DNA from: CAWEPK01 sp049521495
GTDB lineage: Bacteria > Desulfobacterota > Syntrophorhabdia > Syntrophorhabdales > WCHB1-27
Assembly (NCBI GenBank): GCA_049521495.1
Contig: JBEKOT010000003.1
Span: forward strand, 1 to 58,490
DNA length: 58,490 bases
Direction: 5' to 3'
In this document: in pieces, positions 41,950 through 50,318 of the stretch
Numbering within the stretch: position 1 is the first letter of the stretch
Layout: each line of letters starts with the position of its first letter
Program-made: the position numbers and the translations under genes
Notes under the pieces: model-generated
Told to the model about the DNA's origin: nothing
Seen by the model: only the letters and a program-made list of their open reading frames with translations
The model's database searches: none

Positions 41950-44211
41950 ATGGATATCAAAGTGGAAGTTCGGGAATCGGAAGATCGCTTCCGGGTCGCA
42001 GTAGAAAGCTCGAGCGACGCCGTCATCATATTCTGGGGACAAGAGCGCTCCTACGTCAATCGAAGGTTCCTCGAAATGTTCGGCTACGGCACAGAGGAAG
42101 AGGCCCTAGCCGAGGAGGTGCATTCCATAGTGCATCCCGACGACAGGGAAAGGGTGCAAGGGTACGCCACAGCGAGACAGCGAGGCGAGGATGCACCGTC
42201 CAGGTACGAGTTCAGGGGGGTGCGCAAGGACGGCGCTGTCATATGGGTCGAGGCTTCGGCAAGCAGGATCGTTACCAAGGAGGGACCCGCATCGCTTGCC
42301 TGGCTCAGGGACATCACGGAGCGGAAGCAGGCGGAAGAGGCCCTCCGCGAGAGCGAGGAGAAGTTCCGGATCCTCTTCGAGAAGTCGGCCTATCCCGTGC
42401 TCCTCGTTGACGACTATACCTTCGTCGACTGCAACGACACGACCCTTAGCTTCATCGGCGTTTTGAGCAAAGACCAACTGATCGGTTGCCATCCGTGGGA
42501 CCTCTCACCCGAACGACAGCCCGACGGCCGGCTTTCTATAGAAAAGGCGAAAGAGCTGATGAACACTACCCTCAAGCAAGGGGTCAACCATTTCGAATGG
42601 GTCCGCAGCACCCTGCTAGGCGAGGATCGCTGGCTGGAGGTGTCCCAGACGGTGATACCCATACGGGGAAAACAGGTCATGTATACCGAATGGAGGGACA
42701 TCACCGACCGCAAGAAGGCCGAGGAAAGCCTGAAGGAATCGGAAGAGCGCTACCGGGTCGCCGTAGAGAGCTCGAACGACGGGGTGGCTATAGTCCAGGC
42801 AGACCGGCATGTTTACGTGAACCAGAAATTCCTCGACATCTTCGGTTATGAAAGGGATGAGGTCTTAGGCAGGGACCACTCTCTCAGCGTCCACCCGGAC
42901 GACCTGAGAATGGTCAGGTCATACAACCGGAAAAGGCAGAGGGGCGCGCCCGCGCCGAACCGTTACGATTTCAAGGGGATCACCAAGGACGGGACACGCA
43001 TCTTCGTCGAGGTTTCAGCCGCCCCTATCACCTACCGCGGGGAGCCGGCTTCCCTCGTCTTCTTCAGGGACATGACCGAGCGTAAGGCCCTTGAGGCCCA
43101 GCTTCTCCATGCGCAGAAGATGGAGGCCGTAGGCACCCTGGCGGCAGGGGTGGCTCATGATTTCAATAACATCCTCATGGCCCTTATGGGCTATGCCAAT
43201 CTACTGCAGCGCCAGATGGAGAAGGACGACCCCGCGAGGGCCTACGCCGACCAGATCATTGCCTGCACGGGCAAGGCAGCCGGGCTGACCCAGAGCCTCC
43301 TTACCTTCGGGAGGAAACAGGTGATGGAGCTGAAGCCTCACAACGTAAGCGCCCTGGTGAGGGACGTGGAGACGCTCCTCCGAAGACTTTTGCCCGAGGA
43401 TGTCCGTCTGACCCTCGGTCTGGCCGGTGAGGTGACGGTCATGGCCGATGCCGGCCAGATAGCACAAATTTTGATCAACCTCTGCGCCAATGCCAGAGAT
43501 GCCATGCCGAATGGGGGCGAATTGAGAATAGAGACTGGGGAAGCGAGAATGGACGGGCGGTTCATCGCCGACAACGGCTATGGCAAGGCCGGCCTCTATG
43601 CCCGTATCTCCATCTCCGATACAGGGGCAGGTATGGATAGCGAGACCCGGGAGAAAATCTTCGAGCCCTTCTTCACGACGAAGGAGGTCGGGAAGGGGAC
43701 CGGCCTGGGGCTTTCCATCGTTTACGGCGTCGTCAAGCAGCACCAGGGGTACATCGCCGTGGAATCCGAGGTTGGGAAGGGAACGACCTTCCGCATATAC
43801 CTGCCCAGCGTCAAACGAAAAACGGCGCTGAGTAAGGCCCCCCCGAGCAGCGTTACGGGGGGAACGGAGACCATCCTCCTGGCTGACGACGATGCCGACC
43901 TTCGAAAGATCGCCAGCGAGATCCTCGCGACCGCCGGGTATGACGTCATAGAGGCGGCAAACGGCCGGGACGCCGTGGAGAGGTTCAAAGAGCGGGCCGG
44001 GGGGATCGACCTCCTGCTCTTCGACGTGGTTATGCCGGAAAAAAAGGGGCACGAGGCGTACGAGGAGATAAAGCGCCTGAACCATAACATCAAAGTTCTA
44101 TTCATGTCCGGCTATCCCGGTCAGATGCTTCCCGACGAAGGGACAGTCATCGCCAAGCCGCTGTCGCCCGAGGAGCTGCTGCGGAAGGTGCGGGAGGTCC
44201 TCGACAATTAG
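41950..44211 (+). CDS. Hybrid histidine kinase with three PAS domains and a receiver
   Basis: 753 residues. The ATG at 41950 is chosen (GAAGGAAA upstream); the frame is open to 41833 but that part lies inside the previous gene. Three PAS units (about 9-125, 130-250, 255-375) end in DITERK, DITDRK and DMTERK. The H box has H403 in AHDFNN, then a HATPase domain (NLCANARDAM, SDTGAGMDSE, GTGLGLSIVYG) and a C-terminal receiver with D692 in LLLFDVVMP. PAS1 and PAS3 are much alike (FRVAVESS, HPDD, RYxFxG), suggesting duplication. No membrane segment is seen, so it senses in the cytoplasm. Confidence 0.92.
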   Translation: MDIKVEVRESEDRFRVAVESSSDAVIIFWGQERSYVNRRFLEMFGYGTEEEALAEEVHSIVHPDDRERVQGYATARQRGEDAPSRYEFRGVRKDGAVIWVEASASRIVTKEGPASLAWLRDITERKQAEEALRESEEKFRILFEKSAYPVLLVDDYTFVDCNDTTLSFIGVLSKDQLIGCHPWDLSPERQPDGRLSIEKAKELMNTTLKQGVNHFEWVRSTLLGEDRWLEVSQTVIPIRGKQVMYTEWRDITDRKKAEESLKESEERYRVAVESSNDGVAIVQADRHVYVNQKFLDIFGYERDEVLGRDHSLSVHPDDLRMVRSYNRKRQRGAPAPNRYDFKGITKDGTRIFVEVSAAPITYRGEPASLVFFRDMTERKALEAQLLHAQKMEAVGTLAAGVAHDFNNILMALMGYANLLQRQMEKDDPARAYADQIIACTGKAAGLTQSLLTFGRKQVMELKPHNVSALVRDVETLLRRLLPEDVRLTLGLAGEVTVMADAGQIAQILINLCANARDAMPNGGELRIETGEARMDGRFIADNGYGKAGLYARISISDTGAGMDSETREKIFEPFFTTKEVGKGTGLGLSIVYGVVKQHQGYIAVESEVGKGTTFRIYLPSVKRKTALSKAPPSSVTGGTETILLADDDADLRKIASEILATAGYDVIEAANGRDAVERFKERAGGIDLLLFDVVMPEKKGHEAYEEIKRLNHNIKVLFMSGYPGQMLPDEGTVIAKPLSPEELLRKVREVLDN

Positions 44212-44531
44212 CGAGGGGACGGGCCGCAGCGGTGGCCCCGCACGATAAGGGTCCGCAACGCCCGGCCGGACCGTTTCTTCAGCTCTCCGGAGAAGGCTGC
44301 ACAGGGTGTAAAGAATACCCCTTGACGAATCCGGCCCGCTCGGATGCTCCCGCGGCGGAGTCGGCTCATTGTTTTCGGGACAAGCCTTCCGAAATATGGT
44401 AAAGAATCATAGGCCGACATTTCGATGCTTCGGCAGTCCGGGCAGTTGCACGATATGGCGGCCTTTACCGGCAGGCAAGGTAGAAGGCGTCTCCCCTTGC
44501 TGCCCGGACGGGAAAGGAGGGCCGCCCCTCG
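44212..44531. other. Leader region of the torD-molybdopterin operon
   Basis: 320 bases without a gene. The last 75 contain a long hairpin (44457-44526) that buries the ribosome site of the next gene. Upstream I see no confident promoter; TTGACG near 44321 lacks a matching -10 element. Confidence 0.55.
44457..44526 (+). promoter_or_regulatory. 5'-leader hairpin occluding the torD-like ribosome binding site
   Basis: GGCGG (44457-44461) pairs with CCGCC (44522-44526), CCTTT (44462-44466) pairs with AAAGG (44513-44517), and an inner arm CCGGCAGGCAAGG (44468-44480) pairs imperfectly with CCTTGCTGCCCGG (44495-44507). The Shine-Dalgarno AAAGGAGGG lies in the 3' arm, 10 bases before the ATG. This is the layout of a translational switch. 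It does not match the molybdenum-cofactor riboswitch as I remember it. Confidence 0.5.
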
Positions 44532-45302
44532 ATGAAGAAAGGAGCCGAGGTCCCCTTCGGCGTGCTTGTTCGATTCCGGGGGGCCTTTTATCTTCTCCTC
44601 TCGAGGGCGTTCAGCAGGGAGCCGGATCGGGAAACGCTGGACGGCCTGGAGCGGGTATCGGGCGGGCTCATGGAGGCGTGGGAAATGATGGGATTGCCTT
44701 CCCACCCCGACGTACAGGCGGGAAAGGTCCTTTTGAGGACATTTTTTTCCGGGCTCCATCAGGGTGATGCCGACCTCATGACCGAGCAGCTGGCCAGGGA
44801 ATACGCTTCCCTTTTTCTCGGTGTAGGCCCCAAAACAGTCTCTCTCTGTGAATCGGTCTACCGAAGCACGTCCGGGCTGCTCTATCAACCCGTCCTTTTT
44901 GAGGTGCGGCAGTCATACCGCGAAGCCGGGATGGCGAAAAGCGGCCATTACCATGAACCTGACGATCATATCGCCGTCGAGCTCGGCTACATGGCAAGGC
45001 TATGCGAGATGACAAAGGAGGCTGCCGAGGCGGATAAAGAGCAAGCCTTCCCCTTGCTCAGGCTTCAGCGGGCATTTCTGGAAGCCCACCTCTTGCCCTG
45101 GGTCTCCCTTTTTGCACGGCATCTCATTGCCGCGGCGCCCTCCGGTTTTTATCGGGCGATGGCCCATCTCCTGAAAGGATATATCGGCATAGACAGCGGG
45201 CTGATCCAATCGATTACGCAGGGCCTGAACCATAAGCCCAAAGTAAAAAGAGGAGGCAGGAAGCAAGCAGTGACAGGCTGTCGACGCACCTTCAGGCACT
45301 AG
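44532..45302 (+). CDS. TorD/DmsD-family chaperone for a molybdoenzyme
   Basis: 256 residues, all helical, ATG at 44532. Typical TorD features are the ARGE-like surface YASLFLGVG, CESVYRSTSGLLYQ and PDDHIAVELGYMARL. Such chaperones bind the Tat signal of a molybdopterin enzyme and hold it for cofactor insertion. The partner gene starts 9 bases downstream and has a Tat signal. The C-terminal 20 residues are basic and atypical. Confidence 0.88.
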   Translation: MKKGAEVPFGVLVRFRGAFYLLLSRAFSREPDRETLDGLERVSGGLMEAWEMMGLPSHPDVQAGKVLLRTFFSGLHQGDADLMTEQLAREYASLFLGVGPKTVSLCESVYRSTSGLLYQPVLFEVRQSYREAGMAKSGHYHEPDDHIAVELGYMARLCEMTKEAAEADKEQAFPLLRLQRAFLEAHLLPWVSLFARHLIAAAPSGFYRAMAHLLKGYIGIDSGLIQSITQGLNHKPKVKRGGRKQAVTGCRRTFRH

Positions 45303-45310
45303 GAGGTCTT

Positions 45311-47521
45311 ATGCACAAAGTAACGAGAAGAGCCTTTATCAAGATATCGGGGGTAAGCGCTGCGGCCCTTGCTTTGAGCGACGGCCTGCTCGTGCCCCGG
45401 GCCGCCGCGCGGCCGGGATCGGTGGAAAAGGAAGAAACGGGGTATACCATTTGCGATGCCTGCAACGGTATCCCGCTCTGCGGGATCAAGTTCTACAGGA
45501 CAGGCGACGTCGTGACCCGCATCGAGCCCTGGCCCGGTTTCCCCACGGTGACCCTCTGCTCGAAGGCCTACGGCACCCTTCAACGAATATATCATCCCCG
45601 CAGGCTCAAGTACCCCATGAAACGGACCAGGCCCAAGGGTTCCCCCGACCCGGGTTACGTGCGGATTTCCTGGGATGAAGCCTACGACACGATCGTAGGC
45701 CACATGAAAAGGATCAGGGAAAAGTATGGTCCTCACAGGGTCTTCTTTTACGTAGGGGACCCTAAGGAGCCCAGGGCCGCGGTCCAGCGCCTGGCAGCCG
45801 TCTTCGGCTCTGTAAATTACGGCGATGAGAGCTCCACGGCCTGCCGGAAGGGGGCCAATACTGCCGAGGTTTTGACTTACGGGTTCGGCACTACCGGCAG
45901 CCCTCCGAACAAGGACACCAGGTCCATGCTCATCTGGGGAACCAACCCGCCCTATTCCGGCCCGGCCAACGAGTGGCAGGCTTTGCTCAAGGCCAAAGAG
46001 CGGGGGGTGAAATTCGTCGTGGTGGACCCGAGAAACACACCGACCGCAGGCATCCTCGCGGATGTGCACCTCCAGCCGCGACTAAATACCACGGCAGCTC
46101 TGGCAGCCGGCATAATGCACGTCATCTTCAAGGAGGACCTGCACGATAAGGCCTTCTGCTCGAAATGGATACACGGCATAGATGAGCTGAAGCAATACGT
46201 CAGGGCTTTTACTCCTGAGAAAACGGAGGAGATCACCGGGGTCCCGGCAAAAAAGATCGTCGATGCGGCCCGCGTGTACGCAAGCAATGCACCCGGCGGG
46301 ATGAAAACGAGCCCCCAGGGGACCACGCACGACTTGAACGCGGGCAACAATCACCGGGCCATTCTGATGATCCCGGCCATCTGCGGGTATATAGACGTCC
46401 CGGGTGGGGTGGAAGACCCCACCAATCCCCTGGAAGGCATGGGCGGGCCTTGGTCCAACGGTCCCCCTGCTTTTTGCATGAGAAAAAAGATGAACGATAT
46501 GAGAGAGCAACGGCTCGATCTCAAGGATTTCCCGGTCTTTGCCGAGCTCAATTTCGACGTGCAGACGAACCGCATGGTGGAGTACATCCACGAGGGAAAG
46601 GTGAAGGCATTCTTAGGCTGGGGCTTCAACATGATGATCTGGCCTCAGACCCACGAATACCAGAAAGCCTTCGAGGCCCTCGAGTTTTCCATGGCCGTCG
46701 ATTTCTTCTACAGGCCGTGGACCCACAATTACGTGGACCTGGTATTGCCCGGGGCCGTCAACTACGAGAGGCTCGCCCCTTTTGCCTTTCACGGCCGCAA
46801 GCTTTACGGCCGGACGCCCGTAAGGCCCATTGGAGAGTGCAAAGAGGACTGGCAGATCGCCCTCGACATCGGTGCGCGCCTCGGCCATCCCGAAACCTTT
46901 TTCAACGGAAGCGTCGAGGCCGCCTGCAATGACATCCTGAAAATGTGGAACGTGAACTACAACGACCTGCGAAAGGACATTGAGAAAGGGGTACTGATTC
47001 CTGCGAAAAAGCCCAACACCTCCCGAAAGTACGAGGTAGGTATGGCGAGACAGGACGGGAAGCCGGGATTCCCGACCCCTTCGGGAAAGATAGAAGCGGT
47101 TTCCCTGATCTTGAAGAAGCACGGGCTGACGGCCCTTCCCGAATACAAGGAGGGTTTCAGGACCACAAAGGACTACCCGCTGACGCTCCTTTCCGGGGGC
47201 AGAGTACCTTACATCACTCACAGCAAATGGCGCGACGACTCGCCGTGGTTGTTGGAGCTCGAGCCGGAGCCGCTCTTGAACATCCACCCCGACGACGCGG
47301 CAAGAAGGGGGATCAAAAAGGGAGATGAGGTGATCCTGAAATCCGAGTGGGGCGAGATCCGGGTTAAAGCCAAGCCCACGATCCTGGTTATGCCGGGGAT
47401 GGTGGGCATCATGCACGGGTGGGCCAGGGCAAACGTGAACGAACTGGTGCCGAGGCGGTTCGATCCCATCACCGGGTACCCGCCTTTCAAAGAAATCCCC
47501 GTAGAGGTCGTAAAGGCATAA
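45311..47521 (+). CDS. Tat-exported molybdopterin oxidoreductase, catalytic subunit
   Basis: 736 residues. The Tat signal T-R6-R7-A-F-I-K is followed by a hydrophobic Ala-rich core. The 4Fe-4S site reads CDACNGIPLCG with the fourth Cys in TLCSKAYG; spacing is C-x2-C-x5-C, longer than the common x3. The likely Mo ligand is the Cys of SSTACRKGAN. Further DMSO-reductase-family marks are SMLIWGTNPPYSG, FVVVDPRNTPTAG and the C-terminal KKGDEVILKSEWGEIRVKA. With its ferredoxin subunit it forms a periplasmic two-subunit reductase or oxidase. Length and Cys ligand resemble the polysulfide/thiosulfate reductase branch; the substrate is not identifiable. No membrane subunit is encoded nearby. Confidence 0.88.
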   Translation: MHKVTRRAFIKISGVSAAALALSDGLLVPRAAARPGSVEKEETGYTICDACNGIPLCGIKFYRTGDVVTRIEPWPGFPTVTLCSKAYGTLQRIYHPRRLKYPMKRTRPKGSPDPGYVRISWDEAYDTIVGHMKRIREKYGPHRVFFYVGDPKEPRAAVQRLAAVFGSVNYGDESSTACRKGANTAEVLTYGFGTTGSPPNKDTRSMLIWGTNPPYSGPANEWQALLKAKERGVKFVVVDPRNTPTAGILADVHLQPRLNTTAALAAGIMHVIFKEDLHDKAFCSKWIHGIDELKQYVRAFTPEKTEEITGVPAKKIVDAARVYASNAPGGMKTSPQGTTHDLNAGNNHRAILMIPAICGYIDVPGGVEDPTNPLEGMGGPWSNGPPAFCMRKKMNDMREQRLDLKDFPVFAELNFDVQTNRMVEYIHEGKVKAFLGWGFNMMIWPQTHEYQKAFEALEFSMAVDFFYRPWTHNYVDLVLPGAVNYERLAPFAFHGRKLYGRTPVRPIGECKEDWQIALDIGARLGHPETFFNGSVEAACNDILKMWNVNYNDLRKDIEKGVLIPAKKPNTSRKYEVGMARQDGKPGFPTPSGKIEAVSLILKKHGLTALPEYKEGFRTTKDYPLTLLSGGRVPYITHSKWRDDSPWLLELEPEPLLNIHPDDAARRGIKKGDEVILKSEWGEIRVKAKPTILVMPGMVGIMHGWARANVNELVPRRFDPITGYPPFKEIPVEVVKA

Positions 47522-47555
47522 AAAGGCCCTTCCGGGGAGAGGAGGAAGTCGCGTT

Positions 47556-48197
47556 ATGGCAAGATACGGGTTGATCGTCGACCTCAATATATGTACCGGC
47601 TGTATGACCTGCGTGCTTGCGTGCAAGCAGGAAAACCTCACCAGGCCCGGAATACAGTGGGCGAAGATACTTGAACTGGAGAACCCCGCCCTGGACCGGA
47701 TCGCCTACGTCAGAAAGGCCTGTATGCACTGTGACGACCCGCCCTGCCTCGAGTCCTGCTCGGCCAAGGCGATCTCGAAGCGTGCCGACGGGATCGTCCT
47801 GATCGACCAGAAGGCGTGCGTAGGATGCAAGGATTGTGTAAATGCCTGTCCCTACGGCGTGCCGCGGTTGAACCCCGAGAAGGAATATTTTCCCGGGACC
47901 GCCTTGCCCTATGAGAAGAATGCGGCGCCGTACCGCACCCAATTGGCCGGCAAGGCTTCCAAGTGCACTCTATGCGCGCACCGGGTAGACAAAGGGAAAG
48001 AGCCGGCCTGCGTCGAAGGGTGTCCTTCGAAGGCCCTCACGTTCTGCGACCTCGACGATCCGAAGGGCCCCATACGGAAGGGATTGGGGGAATCCAGGCA
48101 ACTTCTGGCCGAGCTGGGCACCCACCCCAAGGTTTCGTACATCGCTTCGAAGAACGCCTTCAAGCTCACGGAGGAGCGGATCCTGGAGAATAAGTAA
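47556..48197 (+). CDS. Four-cluster ferredoxin subunit of the molybdoenzyme
   Basis: 213 residues, ATG at 47556 with GAGGA upstream. Four Cys groups are present: CTGCMTCVLAC, CMHCDDPPCLESC, CVGCKDCVNAC with PYGVPR, and CTLCAHRV with CVEGCP, giving a DmsB/PsrB-type ferredoxin carrying four 4Fe-4S clusters. It passes electrons between the catalytic subunit and a partner. It has no signal of its own, so it should ride out with the Tat-tagged subunit. It is the last gene before the convergent tyrS. Confidence 0.92.
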   Translation: MARYGLIVDLNICTGCMTCVLACKQENLTRPGIQWAKILELENPALDRIAYVRKACMHCDDPPCLESCSAKAISKRADGIVLIDQKACVGCKDCVNACPYGVPRLNPEKEYFPGTALPYEKNAAPYRTQLAGKASKCTLCAHRVDKGKEPACVEGCPSKALTFCDLDDPKGPIRKGLGESRQLLAELGTHPKVSYIASKNAFKLTEERILENK

Positions 48198-48288
48198 ACC
48201 GTGTCCATCTCCGGCGCATGCTTTGCCGACCGCTGGGGCCTTGACATAAAGGGGATACGTAAAAGACCGGGGTTCGCGATACGATTTT

Positions 48289-49536
48289 TTATTCTTCGAA
48301 GACGACCGTCTTGAACTTTTTCTTGCCTACCTTGAACGTATAGCGACCGGGCCCGATGGGTAGAGATTTGGCCGTAACCTTCACGAAGTGGTCGCCCTTC
48401 GCTATATAGACGCCTCCCTGTTCGATCACCCTGTTGCCCTCGGACGTGGAACCGACGAGGCCGATCTCCTTCAGGAGACCGGACAGCCGAACATCTCCGT
48501 CATCCAATGTCAGTCTTTCTGTGACGTTGACGTTCAATGAGACGCTTTCCGTGTCCTCCGGTATCTCCCTCTGCCTGTGGACTTTCTTCCAGTTGTCTTC
48601 TGCCGAGGCGGCGGCTTCCGGGCTGTGGAACCGCTCCACCATCTCGTAAGCGAAGCGCATCTTCGCGTCCATGGGATGGACGCGCCCGGCCGCTATGCCT
48701 TCCTTCAGGTCCCCGAGGCTTTCCAGGGATATGTCGCTCAACAGCTCGTAGTAGCGGAGCATCAGGGTGTCGGAGATGGCCATGAGCTTCCCGAATATTA
48801 CGTCGGGCGGCTCGTCTATGCCGACATAGTTGCCGTAGCTCTTGCTCATCTTGTTGACGCCGTCCGTCCCTTCGAGGAGCGGCACGGTGAGCACTGCCTG
48901 CGGTTCCTGGCCGTAAGCCTTCTGGATCTCCCTACCCACCAGGAGATTGAAGATCTGGTCCGAGCCGCCGAGCTCGACATCGGCCTTCAGGGCGACCGAA
49001 TCGTAGCCCTGGACGAGGGGATAGAGAAACTCGTGTACGCTGATGGGCAGGCCCTTCTGATAGCGGTTCCTGAAATCGTCCCGCTCCAGCATTCGCGCCA
49101 CCGTATACTGGGCGCAGAGCCTGATCATGTCGCCGGCATTCATCGCCTCCATCCATTCGCTGTTGAACCTTATCTCCGTCTTCTCCGGATCGAGGATTTT
49201 GAAAACCTGCCTCTTGTACGTCTCGGCGTTCTCAACGAGCTGCTCGCGCGTCAGCACGGGCCTCGTCTCTATCCTGCCCGTCGGATCGCCTATCATCCCG
49301 GTAAAATCACCGACCAGAAAGATCGCCGTGTGGCCCAGTTCCTGGAACTGCTTCAGCTTCTGGAGGACCACCGTATGGCCCAGGTGCAGATCGGGTGCGG
49401 TCGGGTCCATGCCCAGCTTTATCCGCAGAGGTCTCTTCTCTGCTTTCGCCCTCACCAGCTTGTTCTTCATTTCGTTGGCGCTGATGAGCTCGACAGCACC
49501 CCGCAAGATGACCTCCATCTCCCTTTCAAGGTCCAT
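48289..49536 (-). CDS. tyrS: Tyrosyl-tRNA synthetase
   Basis: 415 residues. The ATG at 49536 has AGAAGGTG upstream; 49578 is a less likely start. Class I signatures: HLGH in DLHLGHTVVLQK and KMSKS in VNKMSKSYGNY. A C-terminal S4 RNA-binding domain is present (EQGGVYIAKGD). The gene follows ymdB by 2 bases. Confidence 0.97.
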   Translation of the reverse strand: MDLEREMEVILRGAVELISANEMKNKLVRAKAEKRPLRIKLGMDPTAPDLHLGHTVVLQKLKQFQELGHTAIFLVGDFTGMIGDPTGRIETRPVLTREQLVENAETYKRQVFKILDPEKTEIRFNSEWMEAMNAGDMIRLCAQYTVARMLERDDFRNRYQKGLPISVHEFLYPLVQGYDSVALKADVELGGSDQIFNLLVGREIQKAYGQEPQAVLTVPLLEGTDGVNKMSKSYGNYVGIDEPPDVIFGKLMAISDTLMLRYYELLSDISLESLGDLKEGIAAGRVHPMDAKMRFAYEMVERFHSPEAAASAEDNWKKVHRQREIPEDTESVSLNVNVTERLTLDDGDVRLSGLLKEIGLVGSTSEGNRVIEQGGVYIAKGDHFVKVTAKSLPIGPGRYTFKVGKKKFKTVVFEE

Positions 49537-49538
49537 CT

Positions 49539-50318
49539 TCAGCCCACCTTCTCCCTGATCCTTTCTATCTTCAGGCAATGTCTCGTGCGGTTATTGATGG
49601 TGATAACGGCGCCCTGGACTTCGATGTCGCCCTTCGCGACCTCGTATTTCTGCGGCAGCTGGGTGACGAACCTCTCGATCACAGCCACCTTGTCCATGCC
49701 TATAACCGAGTTGACCGGCCCGGTCATGCCGAGGTCCGTAATATATCCGGTCCCCTTCGGAAGTATCGTCTCGTCCGATGTTTGAACGTGCGTATGGGTC
49801 CCAACCACGCAGGCGACCCTGCCATCCAGAAACCAGCCCATGGCGACTTTCTCGGAGGTCGCTTCCGCATGGAAATCGACGATGATGGGAACCTCGTCGC
49901 TCTCCGCCACCAGGAACTCCTCCATAGCGCGGAAAGGACAGTCCAGGGTGTTCATAAAAGTCCTGCCTTCGATATTGGCTATGCGGACCGCTTTATCCCC
50001 CTTTTGAACGAGAGTAGCGCCGAAGCCGGGCGTGCCCTGAGGGTAGTTGAGCGGCCTGATGACCCGCTGCTCCGCCATCAGGTAAGGGATGATCTCTCTC
50101 TTCTTCCAGACGTGGTTGCCCGTAGTTATGGCGTCGGCCCCCGCCTCGAGCATCTCCATGGCAAGGGCAGGGGTGATGCCCAGCCCCCCGGCGGTGTTTT
50201 CACCGTTGATTATTTTGAAATCCGCCCGGTACTCCTTCAAGAACCGGCTGGCGGCCGCACGCCCGGGCTTGCCGACGACATCGCCGAGAAAGAGCACCGT
50301 AAAGAGGTCATCGGGCAT
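49539..50318 (-). CDS. ymdB: TIGR00282/YmdB-family metallophosphoesterase
   Basis: 259 residues with FLGDVVGKPGR, INGENTAGGLGI, TTGNHVWKKRE, DFHAEATSEKVAMG and VGTHTHVQTSD, the metal ligands of the YmdB family. Characterised members hydrolyse 2',3'-cyclic nucleotides and influence RNA decay, which fits its place directly after the RNase Y gene (11-base overlap). Confidence 0.95.
   Translation of the reverse strand: MPDDLFTVLFLGDVVGKPGRAAASRFLKEYRADFKIINGENTAGGLGITPALAMEMLEAGADAITTGNHVWKKREIIPYLMAEQRVIRPLNYPQGTPGFGATLVQKGDKAVRIANIEGRTFMNTLDCPFRAMEEFLVAESDEVPIIVDFHAEATSEKVAMGWFLDGRVACVVGTHTHVQTSDETILPKGTGYITDLGMTGPVNSVIGMDKVAVIERFVTQLPQKYEVAKGDIEVQGAVITINNRTRHCLKIERIREKVG

Noticed and set aside
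44212..44531. Molybdenum cofactor riboswitch
   Set aside because: The hairpin is real, but the conserved Moco core as I remember it is not present; reported only as a leader structure.
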